Source: Avidehalobacter sp964569265
GTDB taxonomy: Bacteria; Bacillota; Dehalobacteriia; UBA4068; UBA4997
NCBI GenBank assembly: GCA_964569265.1
Contig: CAZMTO010000008.1
Location: 1 to 56,097, forward strand
DNA: 56,097 nucleotides
Direction of reading: 5' to 3'
Part shown: positions 34,275 through 44,334 of the stretch, in pieces
Position numbering within the stretch: the first letter of the stretch is position 1
Layout of the letters: the number at the start of each line of letters is the position of its first letter
Notes under the pieces: model-generated
Told to the model about the DNA's origin: nothing
The model's database searches: none
What the model saw: the letters and a program-made list of their open reading frames with translations, nothing else
Made by a program: the position numbers and the translations under genes

Positions 34275-35130
34275 TATACTGACCAAAAACACGCAGGTGT
34301 TTATAGGCTGCGATGCCGATTTTGACGAAGCCGACATTGTACTGTTTGGTGCCCCTTTCGACAGTACAACGTCTAACCGGCCGGGCACGCGCTTTGGCCC
34401 CCGGCAAATGCGGTTGGAATCTGACGGGCTGGAAACCTACAGCCCTTATCAGGATAAAGACCTGGCCGACATTGCCGTTTGCGACAGCGGCGATATTGAA
34501 TTGCCCTTTGGCAACAGTGAAGCCGCGCTTGAGCTTATTGAAGAACGTGCAGCGGCTATTTTGGCGGCAGATAAACTGCCCCTGATGATTGGCGGCGAGC
34601 ATTTGGTAACGCTGGGTGCTTTTAGGGCGGCACTGGCCAAATACCCCAACCTGCACGTCATCCATTTTGATGCCCACACCGACCTGCGCGATGATTATCT
34701 TGGGGTAAAATTGTCACACGCCTGCGTTATACGCCGCTGCTGGGACTTGGTGGGCGACGGGCGCATTTGGCAGTTTGGCATACGCTCCGGCGACCGTCCG
34801 GAATTTTACTGGGCGGCAGACGGCCATACACAGCTTAACAAATTTAATTTTGATGGGCTGACCGATGCTGTTGCCGCTATTGGCGATGCTCCTATCTATT
34901 TTACGATTGATTTAGATGTGTTAGACCCGGCGGAATTTCCCGGTACCGGCACCCCGGAGGCCGGCGGTGTAAGCTTTTTGGCATTGCTTGCCGCCATACA
35001 AACCGTGTGCAGAGGCAAGGTTGTGGCAGCCGATGTTAACGAGCTGGCACCAAACCTTGATACCACGGGTATTTCTACCGCTGTTGCCGGCAAGGTTTTG
35101 CGAGAACTGATGTTAGCGATAAATTTATAA
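34264..35130 (+). CDS. speB: agmatinase
   Basis: Binuclear manganese ureohydrolase of 288 residues converting agmatine to putrescine and urea. Metal ligands: H113 in MIGGEHLVTLG, D136, H138 and D140 in HFDAHTDLRDDY, D216 and D218 in TIDLDVLDP. ATG at 34264 lies inside the speE end, with GGAGG about 9 nt upstream. It links arginine decarboxylation to putrescine supply. Confidence 0.93.
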   Translation: MSNNILTKNTQVFIGCDADFDEADIVLFGAPFDSTTSNRPGTRFGPRQMRLESDGLETYSPYQDKDLADIAVCDSGDIELPFGNSEAALELIEERAAAILAADKLPLMIGGEHLVTLGAFRAALAKYPNLHVIHFDAHTDLRDDYLGVKLSHACVIRRCWDLVGDGRIWQFGIRSGDRPEFYWAADGHTQLNKFNFDGLTDAVAAIGDAPIYFTIDLDVLDPAEFPGTGTPEAGGVSFLALLAAIQTVCRGKVVAADVNELAPNLDTTGISTAVAGKVLRELMLAINL

Positions 35131-35157
35131 AAATTATTTTCAGGAGGATAAACTAAG

Positions 35158-36360
<1,203 letters not shown>

Positions 36361-36361
36361 T

Positions 36362-37483
36362 ATGCAGTTTAACGAACTTGCCACCCCCTGCTATATCATT
36401 GATGAAGCTAAATTAACGCAAAACCTGCAAATTTTAGCCGATGTTGCAGCTAAAAGCGGCTGCAAAATTCTGCTGGCACAAAAAGCCTTTGCCTGCCCGG
36501 CCACCTATCCGCTTATTGCCAAATATCTGGCCGGCACCACCGCCAGCGGCCTGTACGAAGCCCGTTTGGCTGCCGAAGAATTTGGCGGTGAGGTGCATAT
36601 CTTTTCTCCGGCTTATCAGGAAAAAGAATTTGCCGAAATTTTGCGCTACGCCGACCATCTGGTATTTAATTCGGCGGCCCAGCTAAAGGCTTTTGCCCCG
36701 CGCGCTGTTGCCGCCGGCAAAACCGTTGGTCTGCGCGTAAACCCCGAATTTTCTACGCAGGACACCCCTATTTACGACCCCTGCTCCCCCGGCTCGCGGC
36801 TGGGCGTGCGCCGTGCCGACTTTGACGACAGCCTGCTGCCCCTTATCAGCGGCCTGCATATGCACACCCTTTGCGAACAAAACAGCGATGACCTGATTGC
36901 CACCGTAGCCGCGCTGGAAGAAAAATTTGGCGAATTTTTGCCGCAGCTGCAATGGCTTAATTTGGGCGGCGGGCACCATATAACCCGCAACAACTACGAT
37001 ACAGACGCGCTGGTTGCCCTGCTGATACGCCTGCGTGACCAATATAACCTGCAGCTTTATCTTGAGCCGGGCGAGGCTGTGGCGCTTAATGCCGGCTATT
37101 TAAAAACCACCGTTATCGACATTGTTCACGCCGATATGGACGTAGCCATTCTGGATACTTCCGCGGCCTGCCATATGCCCGATGTGCTGGAAATGCCTTA
37201 TCGTCCGCCGCTTTTAAATTCTGCCGCGGCGGAAGAATTGGCTTATACCTGCCGTTTGGCCGGGCCTACCTGTCTGGCCGGTGACGTTATCGGTGAATAT
37301 TCGTTTGCACAGCCGCTAAAGGTTGGCGATACCCTGATGTTTGGCGATATGGCCATATATTCGATGGTAAAAAACAACACCTTTAACGGTATGCCCCTGC
37401 CGGACATTGTCATAAAAAACAGCGACGGCAGCTACCAACTGCACCGCCGCTTTGGCTACAGCGACTTTAAATGCCGCCTTTAA
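36362..37483 (+). CDS. nspC: carboxynorspermidine/carboxyspermidine decarboxylase
   Basis: PLP enzyme of the alanine-racemase fold, 373 residues, that decarboxylates carboxyspermidine to spermidine (or the nor-form). Cofactor Lys41 is in ILLAQKAFACPATYP. Further motifs are LHMHTLCEQNSDDL, LNLGGGHHIT, LYLEPGEAVALNAGY and CLAGDVIGEYSF with the catalytic cysteine. The frame opens at 36338 inside the preceding gene; ATG 36362 starts one base after its TAA stop. It is the last gene of the polyamine operon; a terminator follows. Confidence 0.93.
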   Translation: MQFNELATPCYIIDEAKLTQNLQILADVAAKSGCKILLAQKAFACPATYPLIAKYLAGTTASGLYEARLAAEEFGGEVHIFSPAYQEKEFAEILRYADHLVFNSAAQLKAFAPRAVAAGKTVGLRVNPEFSTQDTPIYDPCSPGSRLGVRRADFDDSLLPLISGLHMHTLCEQNSDDLIATVAALEEKFGEFLPQLQWLNLGGGHHITRNNYDTDALVALLIRLRDQYNLQLYLEPGEAVALNAGYLKTTVIDIVHADMDVAILDTSAACHMPDVLEMPYRPPLLNSAAAEELAYTCRLAGPTCLAGDVIGEYSFAQPLKVGDTLMFGDMAIYSMVKNNTFNGMPLPDIVIKNSDGSYQLHRRFGYSDFKCRL

Positions 37484-37494
37484 TAAAGCTTAAC

Positions 37495-37528
37495 ATAACA
37501 CGGACGTTTGCTCCGTGTTATTTTTTTG
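37495..37528 (+). terminator. terminator of the polyamine operon
   Basis: Perfect stem ATAACACGGA/TCCGTGTTAT followed by seven T. Confidence 0.9.
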
Positions 37529-37587
37529 CATAAACCGCCCGTTGCCGCATAAATTTTGCTGATACCAATCGCTTAGGGGGCCGATAA

Positions 37588-39120
37588 ATGCCCGGGCACA
37601 GCTTGTTCTTCAGCGCGGCTGTTTTGCTTATCTGCAACTTTGTATCGCGCTCGCTGGGGTTTGTTTACAAAATTATATTGGTGCGGCTAATTGGCACCGG
37701 CGGCATCGGCATTACCGAAATGATATCGCCGGTGTACACCTTTGCGCTGGTTGCCGCCTCGTTGGGCATACCGCTGGCACTAAGCCGCTTTTTAGCGCAG
37801 GAGCTTGGCCGCCGACGTTTTGGCAACCTGCGCCCCATTCAACAAACCGCGCTTTTAATGCTGGCCGGGCTGGGGCTGGCGGCTTCGCTTATCTGCTGGC
37901 AGTTAGCGCCGGGGCTGGCGGCACATTTCAGCGGCGGCAGCGGTGCAAATTATCTGCGCATACTTAGCCCCGCCGTTTTTCTGGTTACGGTATGTTCGGG
38001 GTTTCGCGCGTATTTTCAGGCCACCAAACAAATCGGCATCATCGGGCTGTCACAAAATTTAGAACAGCTTGTGCGCGTTATCAGCGGCAGTGCATTGGTA
38101 TATATGGCCCTGCCCTACGGCACAAACGCCCAAATTGCCGCAGTTGCCGCCGCCACCGTTTTAGGAGAGCTTTGCGGCCTGCTGTTTATTTTTAACGCCT
38201 ACCTAAAGCAGCGCCCGCACAGCCCGCAGCAGCCCACCATAAGCCGGTTTGTCATAGGCAGCCGCCTGTTGGCTTTTGGCGCACCGGTAACCGCCCAAAG
38301 GCTTATAAGCTCTGCCATATTGATGCTGCAAGCCCTGCTGATACCGCTGGCCCTGCAAAAGGGTGGGCTAAGCACCGCCCAAGCCACCGATGCTTACGGT
38401 AATTTTTCGGGCGTGGCGTTGTCTTTAATACACCTGCCGGGCATTTTTACCGCCACCTTAGCTATGGCACTGCTGCCCTCTATAGCCGAAACCGAACAAA
38501 ACACCACCAGACTTAATTCTCGCATAAACCAAAGCCTGCACATAACCGCCGTGGTGGCGCTGCCGTTTATGCTGCTGTTTTGGTGCTTTGCCCCGCAGCT
38601 TTGCCAATGGCTGTTCAGGGCACCTGCCGCCGCCGAATCTTTGCAGGTGTTAGCCGCTGCCGCCGTGTTTATTTACGCCCAAACCGCACTTACCAGCATT
38701 TTGCAGGGGTTAGGCAAACTTAAAGCCCTGTTCGCCAGCCTTATAATATCCGGTGGGCTGTTTGTTGCCGCCATTTGGCTGCTGGTGCCGCCTTTGGGGC
38801 TGTGCGGTGCTGCCCTGGCCGAGCTGTTGTTTGCCGCTGCTGCCACCGTAACCGATTTGCTGTTTTTACATCATTATACTATGCTTTGCCCGGATTGGCC
38901 GAACATTGTTGCCAAGCCGCTGTTTGCCGCCGGCATAGCCGTTATATGCGCAAAAGCAGCAAAAATTTTACTTTCTGCTGCTTTTGTTAGCCCATATATT
39001 AACTTTTTGGTTATTTGCGGCATTGGCAGTGCTGCCTACCTTGCGGCCCTGCTGCTAACGGGCGGCCTGCCGCGTGTGCTGCGCTATTACCTGCACCTGC
39101 CCCATTTGTTTAAGAAATAG
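37588..39120 (+). CDS. SpoVB/MurJ-like flippase of the MOP superfamily
   Basis: Membrane protein of 510 residues with about 14 helices. The N terminus (FFSAAVLLICNFVSRSLGFV, then LVRLIGTGGIGITEM) and VSRFLAQE-like LALSRFLAQELGRRRF resemble SpoVB/YkvU-type lipid-linked oligosaccharide flippases. SpoVB acts in spore cortex formation in sporulating relatives; a general cell-wall lipid flipping role is also possible. ATG 37588 has TAGGGGGCC upstream. Its 3' end overlaps convergent lepB by 11 nt. Confidence 0.85.
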   Translation: MPGHSLFFSAAVLLICNFVSRSLGFVYKIILVRLIGTGGIGITEMISPVYTFALVAASLGIPLALSRFLAQELGRRRFGNLRPIQQTALLMLAGLGLAASLICWQLAPGLAAHFSGGSGANYLRILSPAVFLVTVCSGFRAYFQATKQIGIIGLSQNLEQLVRVISGSALVYMALPYGTNAQIAAVAAATVLGELCGLLFIFNAYLKQRPHSPQQPTISRFVIGSRLLAFGAPVTAQRLISSAILMLQALLIPLALQKGGLSTAQATDAYGNFSGVALSLIHLPGIFTATLAMALLPSIAETEQNTTRLNSRINQSLHITAVVALPFMLLFWCFAPQLCQWLFRAPAAAESLQVLAAAAVFIYAQTALTSILQGLGKLKALFASLIISGGLFVAAIWLLVPPLGLCGAALAELLFAAAATVTDLLFLHHYTMLCPDWPNIVAKPLFAAGIAVICAKAAKILLSAAFVSPYINFLVICGIGSAAYLAALLLTGGLPRVLRYYLHLPHLFKK

Positions 39121-39652
39121 TGCCAAAATTATCCAGCGGCCAATACATAAAAAATGCTTTGCCCTTAACGTTATCCATCGGCACAAAGGGGTCGCTCCAC
39201 AGGTGGGCATCAAAGCTGTAATTGCGGTTGTCACCCAGCAAAAACACCATACCCTCCGGCACAGTCACCGGGCCATAGTTGTAGTTCATATCCTCGCTGA
39301 TATAAGGCTCGTCCAGCGGTTCGCCGTTGCGGTACAACACGCCGTCTGCTATCAAAATAGTGTCACCCGGCATACCAATAACGCGCTTTAGCATATCGTC
39401 ACCGCGGCCAACCTCCTCCTTAGTCGATTCCGTCGGCTCAAACACCACAATATCCAAAAACTGCGGGTCACCAAGATAATACACCACCCGGTTTACCAAA
39501 ACACGGCTGTTTACCGGCACCGTAGGCACCATCGACGACGAGGGTATAAGCCGGTTGTCGATTACCAGCCCCTTAATGGCAAACGAAAGCACCAGCGCAC
39601 ATAAAAAAATTATAATCAGCTCTTTGCCCTCTGACACCAACTTTTTAAGCAT
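39110..39652 (-). CDS. lepB: signal peptidase I
   Basis: Membrane-anchored serine protease of 180 residues that removes signal peptides. One N-terminal helix (residues about 11-29), catalytic Ser40 in LIPSSSMVPT, catalytic Lys89 in DDMLKRVIGMPGD, and box E GDNRNYSFDAHLWS. In most family members box E ends with S-x-D-S-R; here it is S-F-D-A-H, a mild deviation. RBS TAGGAGGTG. It follows folE by 32 nt and is probably co-transcribed with it. Confidence 0.93.
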   Translation of the reverse strand: MLKKLVSEGKELIIIFLCALVLSFAIKGLVIDNRLIPSSSMVPTVPVNSRVLVNRVVYYLGDPQFLDIVVFEPTESTKEEVGRGDDMLKRVIGMPGDTILIADGVLYRNGEPLDEPYISEDMNYNYGPVTVPEGMVFLLGDNRNYSFDAHLWSDPFVPMDNVKGKAFFMYWPLDNFGTIS

Positions 39653-39684
39653 AAAACACCTCCTAAAACACTATCATTAGCCAA

Positions 39685-40281
39685 TTAGCGGCCAATTATC
39701 AGCGACATTGCTTCGGCACGTGCCTTCATATCACGTTCAAAATAACCGCGCACCGCCGATGTTATTGTCAGCGAACCGGGCTTTTGCACACCGCGCATCG
39801 TCATACACATATGCTCCGCCTCGATAACCACCAGCACACCACGCGGGTCTAACACTTCGTTTACGGCGTCGGCCATCTGGGTGGTCAAACGCTCCTGCAC
39901 CTGCAAACGCCGTGCATAACCGTCGGCCATACGCGCCAGCTTAGAAAGCCCCGTAATGCGCCCGTCTTTAGGGATATAGGCAATATGCGCCTTGCCGTAA
40001 AACGGCAGCATATGATGTTCGCACATCGAATATATCGGAATATCCTTTACCATAACCAGCTCGCCGTGACGATCGGCATTAAACTGCTTTTCCAAATGCT
40101 TTTTAGGCTCCTGGTGCAGGCCGGCCAAAATTTCGTCATACATACGCGCCACCCGCGCGGGAGTTTCCAGCAGGCCCTCACGGTCGGGGTCTTCGCCTAC
40201 GGCGGTTAAAATCTCACGTACTGCGGCTTCTATTTTAGCCTGACGTTCTTCGGTTGTCAGGCATATTTTCTGTTCTGTCAT
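39685..40281 (-). CDS. folE: GTP cyclohydrolase I
   Basis: Zinc enzyme of 198 residues turning GTP into dihydroneopterin triphosphate, first step of folate (and queuosine) synthesis. Zinc ligands C87 and H90 in YSMCEHHMLPF and C159 in AEHMCMTMRGV have the normal spacing. QKPGSLTITSAVRG near the C terminus is typical. RBS CAGGAGG, ATG at 40281. No other folate genes are in the window. Confidence 0.96.
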   Translation of the reverse strand: MTEQKICLTTEERQAKIEAAVREILTAVGEDPDREGLLETPARVARMYDEILAGLHQEPKKHLEKQFNADRHGELVMVKDIPIYSMCEHHMLPFYGKAHIAYIPKDGRITGLSKLARMADGYARRLQVQERLTTQMADAVNEVLDPRGVLVVIEAEHMCMTMRGVQKPGSLTITSAVRGYFERDMKARAEAMSLIIGR

Positions 40282-40329
40282 TATTATCCTCCTGATTTGA
40301 CCAATAGCTTGGCATTATAAACTTATTAT

Positions 40330-40358
40330 ATTTTATACCTTTTTGGCCTGCAAGTCAA
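40330..40358 (-). promoter_or_regulatory. sigma-A promoter of folE-lepB
   Basis: Minus strand TTGACT (40353-40358), 17-bp spacer, TAAAAT (40330-40335). Confidence 0.72.
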
Positions 40359-40386
40359 CAGTCGTTAATTTTAAGCATAAAATCTC

Positions 40387-40415
40387 TTGATTTTTTGCGC
40401 GGTTTATGCTATATT
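40387..40415 (+). promoter_or_regulatory. sigma-A promoter for tRNA-Gly/tRNA-Arg
   Basis: TTGATT (40387-40392), 17-bp spacer, TATATT (40410-40415), 28 nt before the first tRNA. Confidence 0.75.
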
Positions 40416-40443
40416 ATCTGGTAGCGATTATTTGTTTTACCCT

Positions 40444-40517
40444 GCGGGTGTAACTCAATGGTAGAGAGTCAGCCTTCCAAGCTGAATACGAGGGTTCGAT
40501 TCCCTTCACCCGCTCCA
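40444..40517 (+). tRNA. tRNA-Gly (TCC)
   Basis: 74-nt cloverleaf: acceptor GCGGGTG/CACCCGC, anticodon loop CTTCCAA giving TCC, T arm GGGTTCGATTCCC, encoded CCA. Confidence 0.93.
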
Positions 40518-40526
40518 ATCAAATAT

Positions 40527-40603
<77 letters not shown>

Positions 40604-40610
40604 ATAAGTA

Positions 40611-40637
40611 AGCACCTGTACAGCAGGTGCTTTTTTT
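40611..40637 (+). terminator. terminator of the tRNA-Gly/Arg unit
   Basis: Stem AGCACCTG/CAGGTGCT with a 5-nt loop and seven T. Confidence 0.9.
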
Positions 40638-40654
40638 ATAATTTTTGCAGCAAA

Positions 40655-40690
40655 AAAAGCAGCTATTATTTGTGGGTAATAGCTGCTTTT
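40655..40690 (-). terminator. terminator of the SulP gene (usable in both directions)
   Basis: Perfect 14-bp stem AAAAGCAGCTATTA/TAATAGCTGCTTTT just past the SulP stop, with A-rich and T-rich flanks. Confidence 0.85.
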
Positions 40691-40704
40691 TATTATTGCA
40701 CAAA

Positions 40705-42342
40705 TTATTTTTCGGCCAGCTCAACAGCCCGCTCAATGGCGGCATCAATGTTGGGGCAAAAGTTATCGGCACCCACCAAATCATACAGGCCAGATTTTTG
40801 GAATACCGACATCGGCTGTTCGTTAGCGTGAGAAAATACCATCTGTATGCCCTTGCTCTTACACTCGTCGTACAAGCGGCGCAAGCTGTTAATAGCCGTA
40901 ATATCCATGGCCGGCACAGCGCGCATACGCAAAATAAGCACTTTACGCCCGGTGTTGCGTTCTATGTGCGGTATTTTATCCGCAGCACCAAAAAATATCG
41001 GTCCGGTAAGCTCATAAACCATAACGTGCGGCGGCACCGGCTTCATACGTCCCTGATCATCACCGGTATCTTCAACATAATCCCACTCTTTTACCTCGGT
41101 AACGTCGGCCATACGCTTCATAAACAGCAAGCACGCCAAAGAAAGCCCCACAACAATGGCCACCACCAAATCAAATATCACCGTAAGTAAAAAGGTTACT
41201 ATTAACACCGCTGCGTCACTTTTGGGCGAATGTTTAAGTGCTGCAATTACCGTGCGCCAGCCGCTCATATTGTAAGCAACCTGAAAAAGTATGGCCGCAA
41301 TGCACGGCATAGGTATGTGCGTGGCCATAGGCATAAACAGCACCAGCACCAACAGCAGCACCACAGCGTGTATCATAGCTGCTATAGGCGATGACCCACC
41401 GTTGTTGATGTTGGCAGCGGTTCTGGCAATGGCACCGGTGGCCGGTATACCGCCAAACAGCGCCGATGCTGCATTGCCCATACCCTGCGCCACCAGCTCC
41501 ATATTGGAATTATGGCGCGCACCTATCATTTCATCGGCTACCACAGCCGAAAGCAGCGATTCGATAGCCGCCAGCACGGCAATAGTAAAGGCATCGGGCA
41601 AAACATCTGCTATCATTTGATACGAAAATACCGGCAAAGTTAAATGCGGCAGAGAACCGGATATCGTGTATAAATCTCCGATGGTGTTTACCGGCAGTTT
41701 AAGTAGCATTACCGCCGCCGATGTAACAATAACCGCAATCAGTGAGGCAGGTATTTTTTTAAACTGCGCCGGCCACAAAAACAGTATGGCCAATGCCAGC
41801 AAGCCTATTACCAGCGCCGCCGGGTTAAGTGTGTTTATCGACACCACGGCTTCTTCCAGCTTCCACAGGGTTTCTATCGGGGCACGGCTAAAGGTAAGGC
41901 CAAAAAAGTCTTTAAGCTGGCCAATAACAATGGTTACCGCAATACCCGCCGTAAAACCCAGCGTAATGGTATAAGGTATAAACTTTATCATACTGCCCAT
42001 ACGCAAAAAGCCCATTAAAATAAGCACTGCACCGGCCAGCACCGTAGCCGTGGCCAGACCCTCCATACCGTTTTTGGCCACAATACCGGCTACCACCGTG
42101 GCAAACGCCGCTGTAGGCCCCGTTACCTGCACCTTGCTGCCACCAAAGGCCGCAACTACAAAACCGGCCACAATAGCGGTATACAAGCCCTGCTCCGGCG
42201 CCACGCCCGATGCCAAAGCCAGCGCAATAGAAAGCGGCAAGGCAATTATCGCAACAATTACACCGGCTATCAGGTCGTTAATAAAAGTTTCGCGCGAATA
42301 GTGCTTCAGCGAATGAATAAGCTGAGGCGTAAGTTCCTTCAT
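40705..42342 (-). CDS. SulP family anion transporter with STAS domain
   Basis: Membrane transporter of 545 residues. About 400 residues form the SLC26/SulP core with ALPLSIALALASGVAPEQGL and VTGPTAAFATVVAGIVA. The last 110 residues form the cytosolic STAS domain (VMVYELTGPIFFGAADKIPH, LRMRAVPAMDITAINSLRRL). Family substrates include sulfate, bicarbonate and dicarboxylates; the substrate here is unknown. ATG 42342 follows AAAGGGGA. Single gene with its own promoter and terminator. Confidence 0.93.
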   Translation of the reverse strand: MKELTPQLIHSLKHYSRETFINDLIAGVIVAIIALPLSIALALASGVAPEQGLYTAIVAGFVVAAFGGSKVQVTGPTAAFATVVAGIVAKNGMEGLATATVLAGAVLILMGFLRMGSMIKFIPYTITLGFTAGIAVTIVIGQLKDFFGLTFSRAPIETLWKLEEAVVSINTLNPAALVIGLLALAILFLWPAQFKKIPASLIAVIVTSAAVMLLKLPVNTIGDLYTISGSLPHLTLPVFSYQMIADVLPDAFTIAVLAAIESLLSAVVADEMIGARHNSNMELVAQGMGNAASALFGGIPATGAIARTAANINNGGSSPIAAMIHAVVLLLVLVLFMPMATHIPMPCIAAILFQVAYNMSGWRTVIAALKHSPKSDAAVLIVTFLLTVIFDLVVAIVVGLSLACLLFMKRMADVTEVKEWDYVEDTGDDQGRMKPVPPHVMVYELTGPIFFGAADKIPHIERNTGRKVLILRMRAVPAMDITAINSLRRLYDECKSKGIQMVFSHANEQPMSVFQKSGLYDLVGADNFCPNIDAAIERAVELAEK

Positions 42343-42416
42343 TTTCAGTTTCCCCTTTTTCTTCTTTTTGTTTTTCTTCTTTTCTTTCCACGTTGTTTTT
42401 TAGCAAACAAGTTTTA

Positions 42417-42445
42417 ATTATACTACCCGCCCGCCGGCTTTGCAA
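42417..42445 (-). promoter_or_regulatory. sigma-A promoter of the SulP gene
   Basis: Minus strand TTGCAA (42440-42445), 17-bp GC-rich spacer, perfect TATAAT (42417-42422). Confidence 0.75.
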
Positions 42446-42475
42446 GGGTAAACAGCAAAATTTTACAAAAAATCA

Positions 42476-42511
42476 CAAAAATAAAAGCTGCCGTAGCATT
42501 TACAGCAGCTT
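42476..42511 (-). terminator. terminator after the XTP pyrophosphatase gene
   Basis: Stem AAGCTGC/GCAGCTT with a 13-nt loop and a T-rich run on the minus strand. Confidence 0.75.
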
Positions 42512-42538
42512 ATTTTTTTACAGATTTTATTTTACGGC

Positions 42539-43138
42539 TTAGCCCTCGTCGGCAATTTTTACCAAAATATCCAGCATTGCACGCAGGGCCGTTGCCCGGT
42601 GGCTCACCAGATTTTTTGCCTGCATATCCAGCTCGGCCATAGTATGCTCACCGTCGGCCATAACAAACAGCGGGTCGTAACCAAAGCCCATAGTACCGCG
42701 CTCAACATAGCCTATAGTGCCCTCACAGCGGCCCTCGGCACGGTATTCTTCGCCGCCCGGTGCCACCAGAGAAAGCGCACATACAAAGCGTGCTGTTCTT
42801 TTATCGGCCGGGCAGTTGGCCATTGCCGCCAGCAGCTTTTGGTTGTTGGCGTCATCATCTTTTTGTTCGCCGGCATAACGCGCACTGTAAACCCCCGGCG
42901 CACCGTCCAAATAATCTACCGCCAAACCGCTGTCATCGGCCAAAGTCCACAGGCCGGTAGCCTTGGCAGCCGCAGCAGCTTTTATGTAAGCATTACCGGC
43001 AAAGGTGTCGGCATCCTCCGGCGGCAGCTCCACCTGCGGGTAGTCCGCCAACGATACCACTTCCCACGCGGTATTCTTCAGCAGCTCGGCAATTTCGGCA
43101 ACCTTATGTTTATTGCCGCTGGCTATCAAAAGCTTCAT
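42539..43138 (-). CDS. rdgB: XTP/dITP pyrophosphatase
   Basis: House-cleaning nucleotidase of about 199 residues that hydrolyses non-canonical purine triphosphates. Substrate loop LLIASGNKHKVAEI near the N terminus, LADDSGLAVDYLDGAPGVYS with the catalytic acidic pair, and GTMGFGYDPLFV then LVSHRATALRAM are all present. The frame is open upstream to 43189. The ATG at 43138 lies 9 nt beyond AAGGAG and is preferred over the ATG at 43144, which is only 3 nt away. Confidence 0.93.
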   Translation of the reverse strand: MKLLIASGNKHKVAEIAELLKNTAWEVVSLADYPQVELPPEDADTFAGNAYIKAAAAAKATGLWTLADDSGLAVDYLDGAPGVYSARYAGEQKDDDANNQKLLAAMANCPADKRTARFVCALSLVAPGGEEYRAEGRCEGTIGYVERGTMGFGYDPLFVMADGEHTMAELDMQAKNLVSHRATALRAMLDILVKIADEG

Positions 43139-43386
43139 ATCCATACGCTCCTTAACATCAAAATATAAAATAAAGCCCCCTAAACACACCCCGACTGTCG
43201 GCGCTTGATTTGCAGCACCTTGCCGACGCCCGCTTAAAAGGCTTTATACCCCTATTATGCGCCAAAGCGGCAGGGATATTCCGCCAATTTTTACCGCAAA
43301 TTTGGCGGCAACGGCTGCATAATAATGCCCGACAGCGGTAATAATAGGCTTGTGGTTGCAAAACAATTAAAAAGGGGGTAAAAACT

Positions 43387-43503
43387 ATGGCAAACAACCG
43401 TATTAACAACCAGAACCAGCAGTCTAACCAAAAGTCTAATCAACAGACCAACAGCAAGTCTAACCAGCAAAGCAATCAGCAGCAGAACAACAACTGCCGC
43501 TAA
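43387..43503 (+). CDS. Asn/Gln-rich 38-residue microprotein
   Basis: Short ORF with a strong site AAGGGGGT 8 nt before the ATG. It encodes 38 residues of which more than half are Asn or Gln, in a loose SNQQ/SNQK repeat, ending in NNNCR. It contains no hydrophobic segment. A very strong terminator follows at 35 nt. Composition resembles gamma-type small acid-soluble spore proteins, but the length is shorter and no signature was recognised. Upstream (43139-43386) I see an inverted repeat around 43292-43314 and no clear promoter. Confidence 0.6.
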   Translation: MANNRINNQNQQSNQKSNQQTNSKSNQQSNQQQNNNCR

Positions 43504-43537
43504 AATTGCCCAAACAGCCGGCGGGTTTTGCCGCTAA

Positions 43538-43578
43538 AAATAATAAATCGGTATAGCTTATACCGATTTATTATTTTT
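43538..43578. terminator. strong bidirectional terminator between the microprotein and hpt
   Basis: Near-perfect 18-bp stem AAATAATAAATCGGTATA/TATACCGATTTATTATTT with a 3-nt loop, T run on the plus strand and A run on the other side. It serves both convergent genes. Confidence 0.88.
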
Positions 43579-43595
43579 TTGCCCAAGCCGGGGTT

Positions 43596-44171
43596 TTACG
43601 CAAACTCCTCCGGCAAAAACAGCTCACCTACATAGGGCAAACCTCTAAAATATTCCTCGTAATCTAACCCATAGCCAACCACAAACTTATCTTCTACCTG
43701 CATACCCACAAAATCGGGCTTTATCGGGTACTGGCGCTGCACTTTTTTATCTAACGCCACGCAAAGCTTAAGGCTGGCAGGGTCACGCTGGCGCAGTTTA
43801 TCCAGCAGCAGCGTAAGCGTAAAACCGCTGTCCAAAATATCCTCCACAATTACCACGTGCTTGCCGGTAATATCCTCGTTTAAATCCTTGCGAATCACCA
43901 GTTCGCCGCTGCTTTTGGTGCCAATATAGCTGGAAACCTGCATAAAATCTACCATTGCCGGCATTTTAAGCGCCCGCAGCAAATCCGCGTGGAAGGGACT
44001 TGCCCCCTTTAAGATGCACACCAGCAGCACCTCTTTAGCACCCACACTGCGGTAATATTCTTCTAATTCAGCCGCCACGCGCTCCACCATCTGTTTAAGC
44101 TCATCAGCCGAAATTATTTCTTCGATACGGTAATTGGGATAAGTGATAGGATCAAATTTTACTTTACTCAC
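43596..44171 (-). CDS. hpt: hypoxanthine phosphoribosyltransferase
   Basis: Purine salvage enzyme of 191 residues making IMP/GMP from PRPP. The PRPP motif VVIVEDILDSGFTLTLL, CILKGASPFHADLLRAL and the C-terminal DFVGMQVEDKFVVGYGLDY are typical. The frame opens at 44246, but GTG 44171 lies behind GAGGAGG and gives the normal N terminus (VSKVKFDPITY). Confidence 0.93.
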   Translation of the reverse strand: MSKVKFDPITYPNYRIEEIISADELKQMVERVAAELEEYYRSVGAKEVLLVCILKGASPFHADLLRALKMPAMVDFMQVSSYIGTKSSGELVIRKDLNEDITGKHVVIVEDILDSGFTLTLLLDKLRQRDPASLKLCVALDKKVQRQYPIKPDFVGMQVEDKFVVGYGLDYEEYFRGLPYVGELFLPEEFA

Positions 44172-44334
44172 TGCCCTGCCTCCTCTAAAATATCGTCCTT
44201 CAGACAAACTACTGTCTATTGTTAAATATTCTCGTCTTATCGTCAAAACCCTGCAAAACCCGCCATTGTTTTATGCATTTTTGGCCACAGCCCCACATAT
44301 TTTTTGCAGACGACCAATTTAAGGGGGATGCCTT

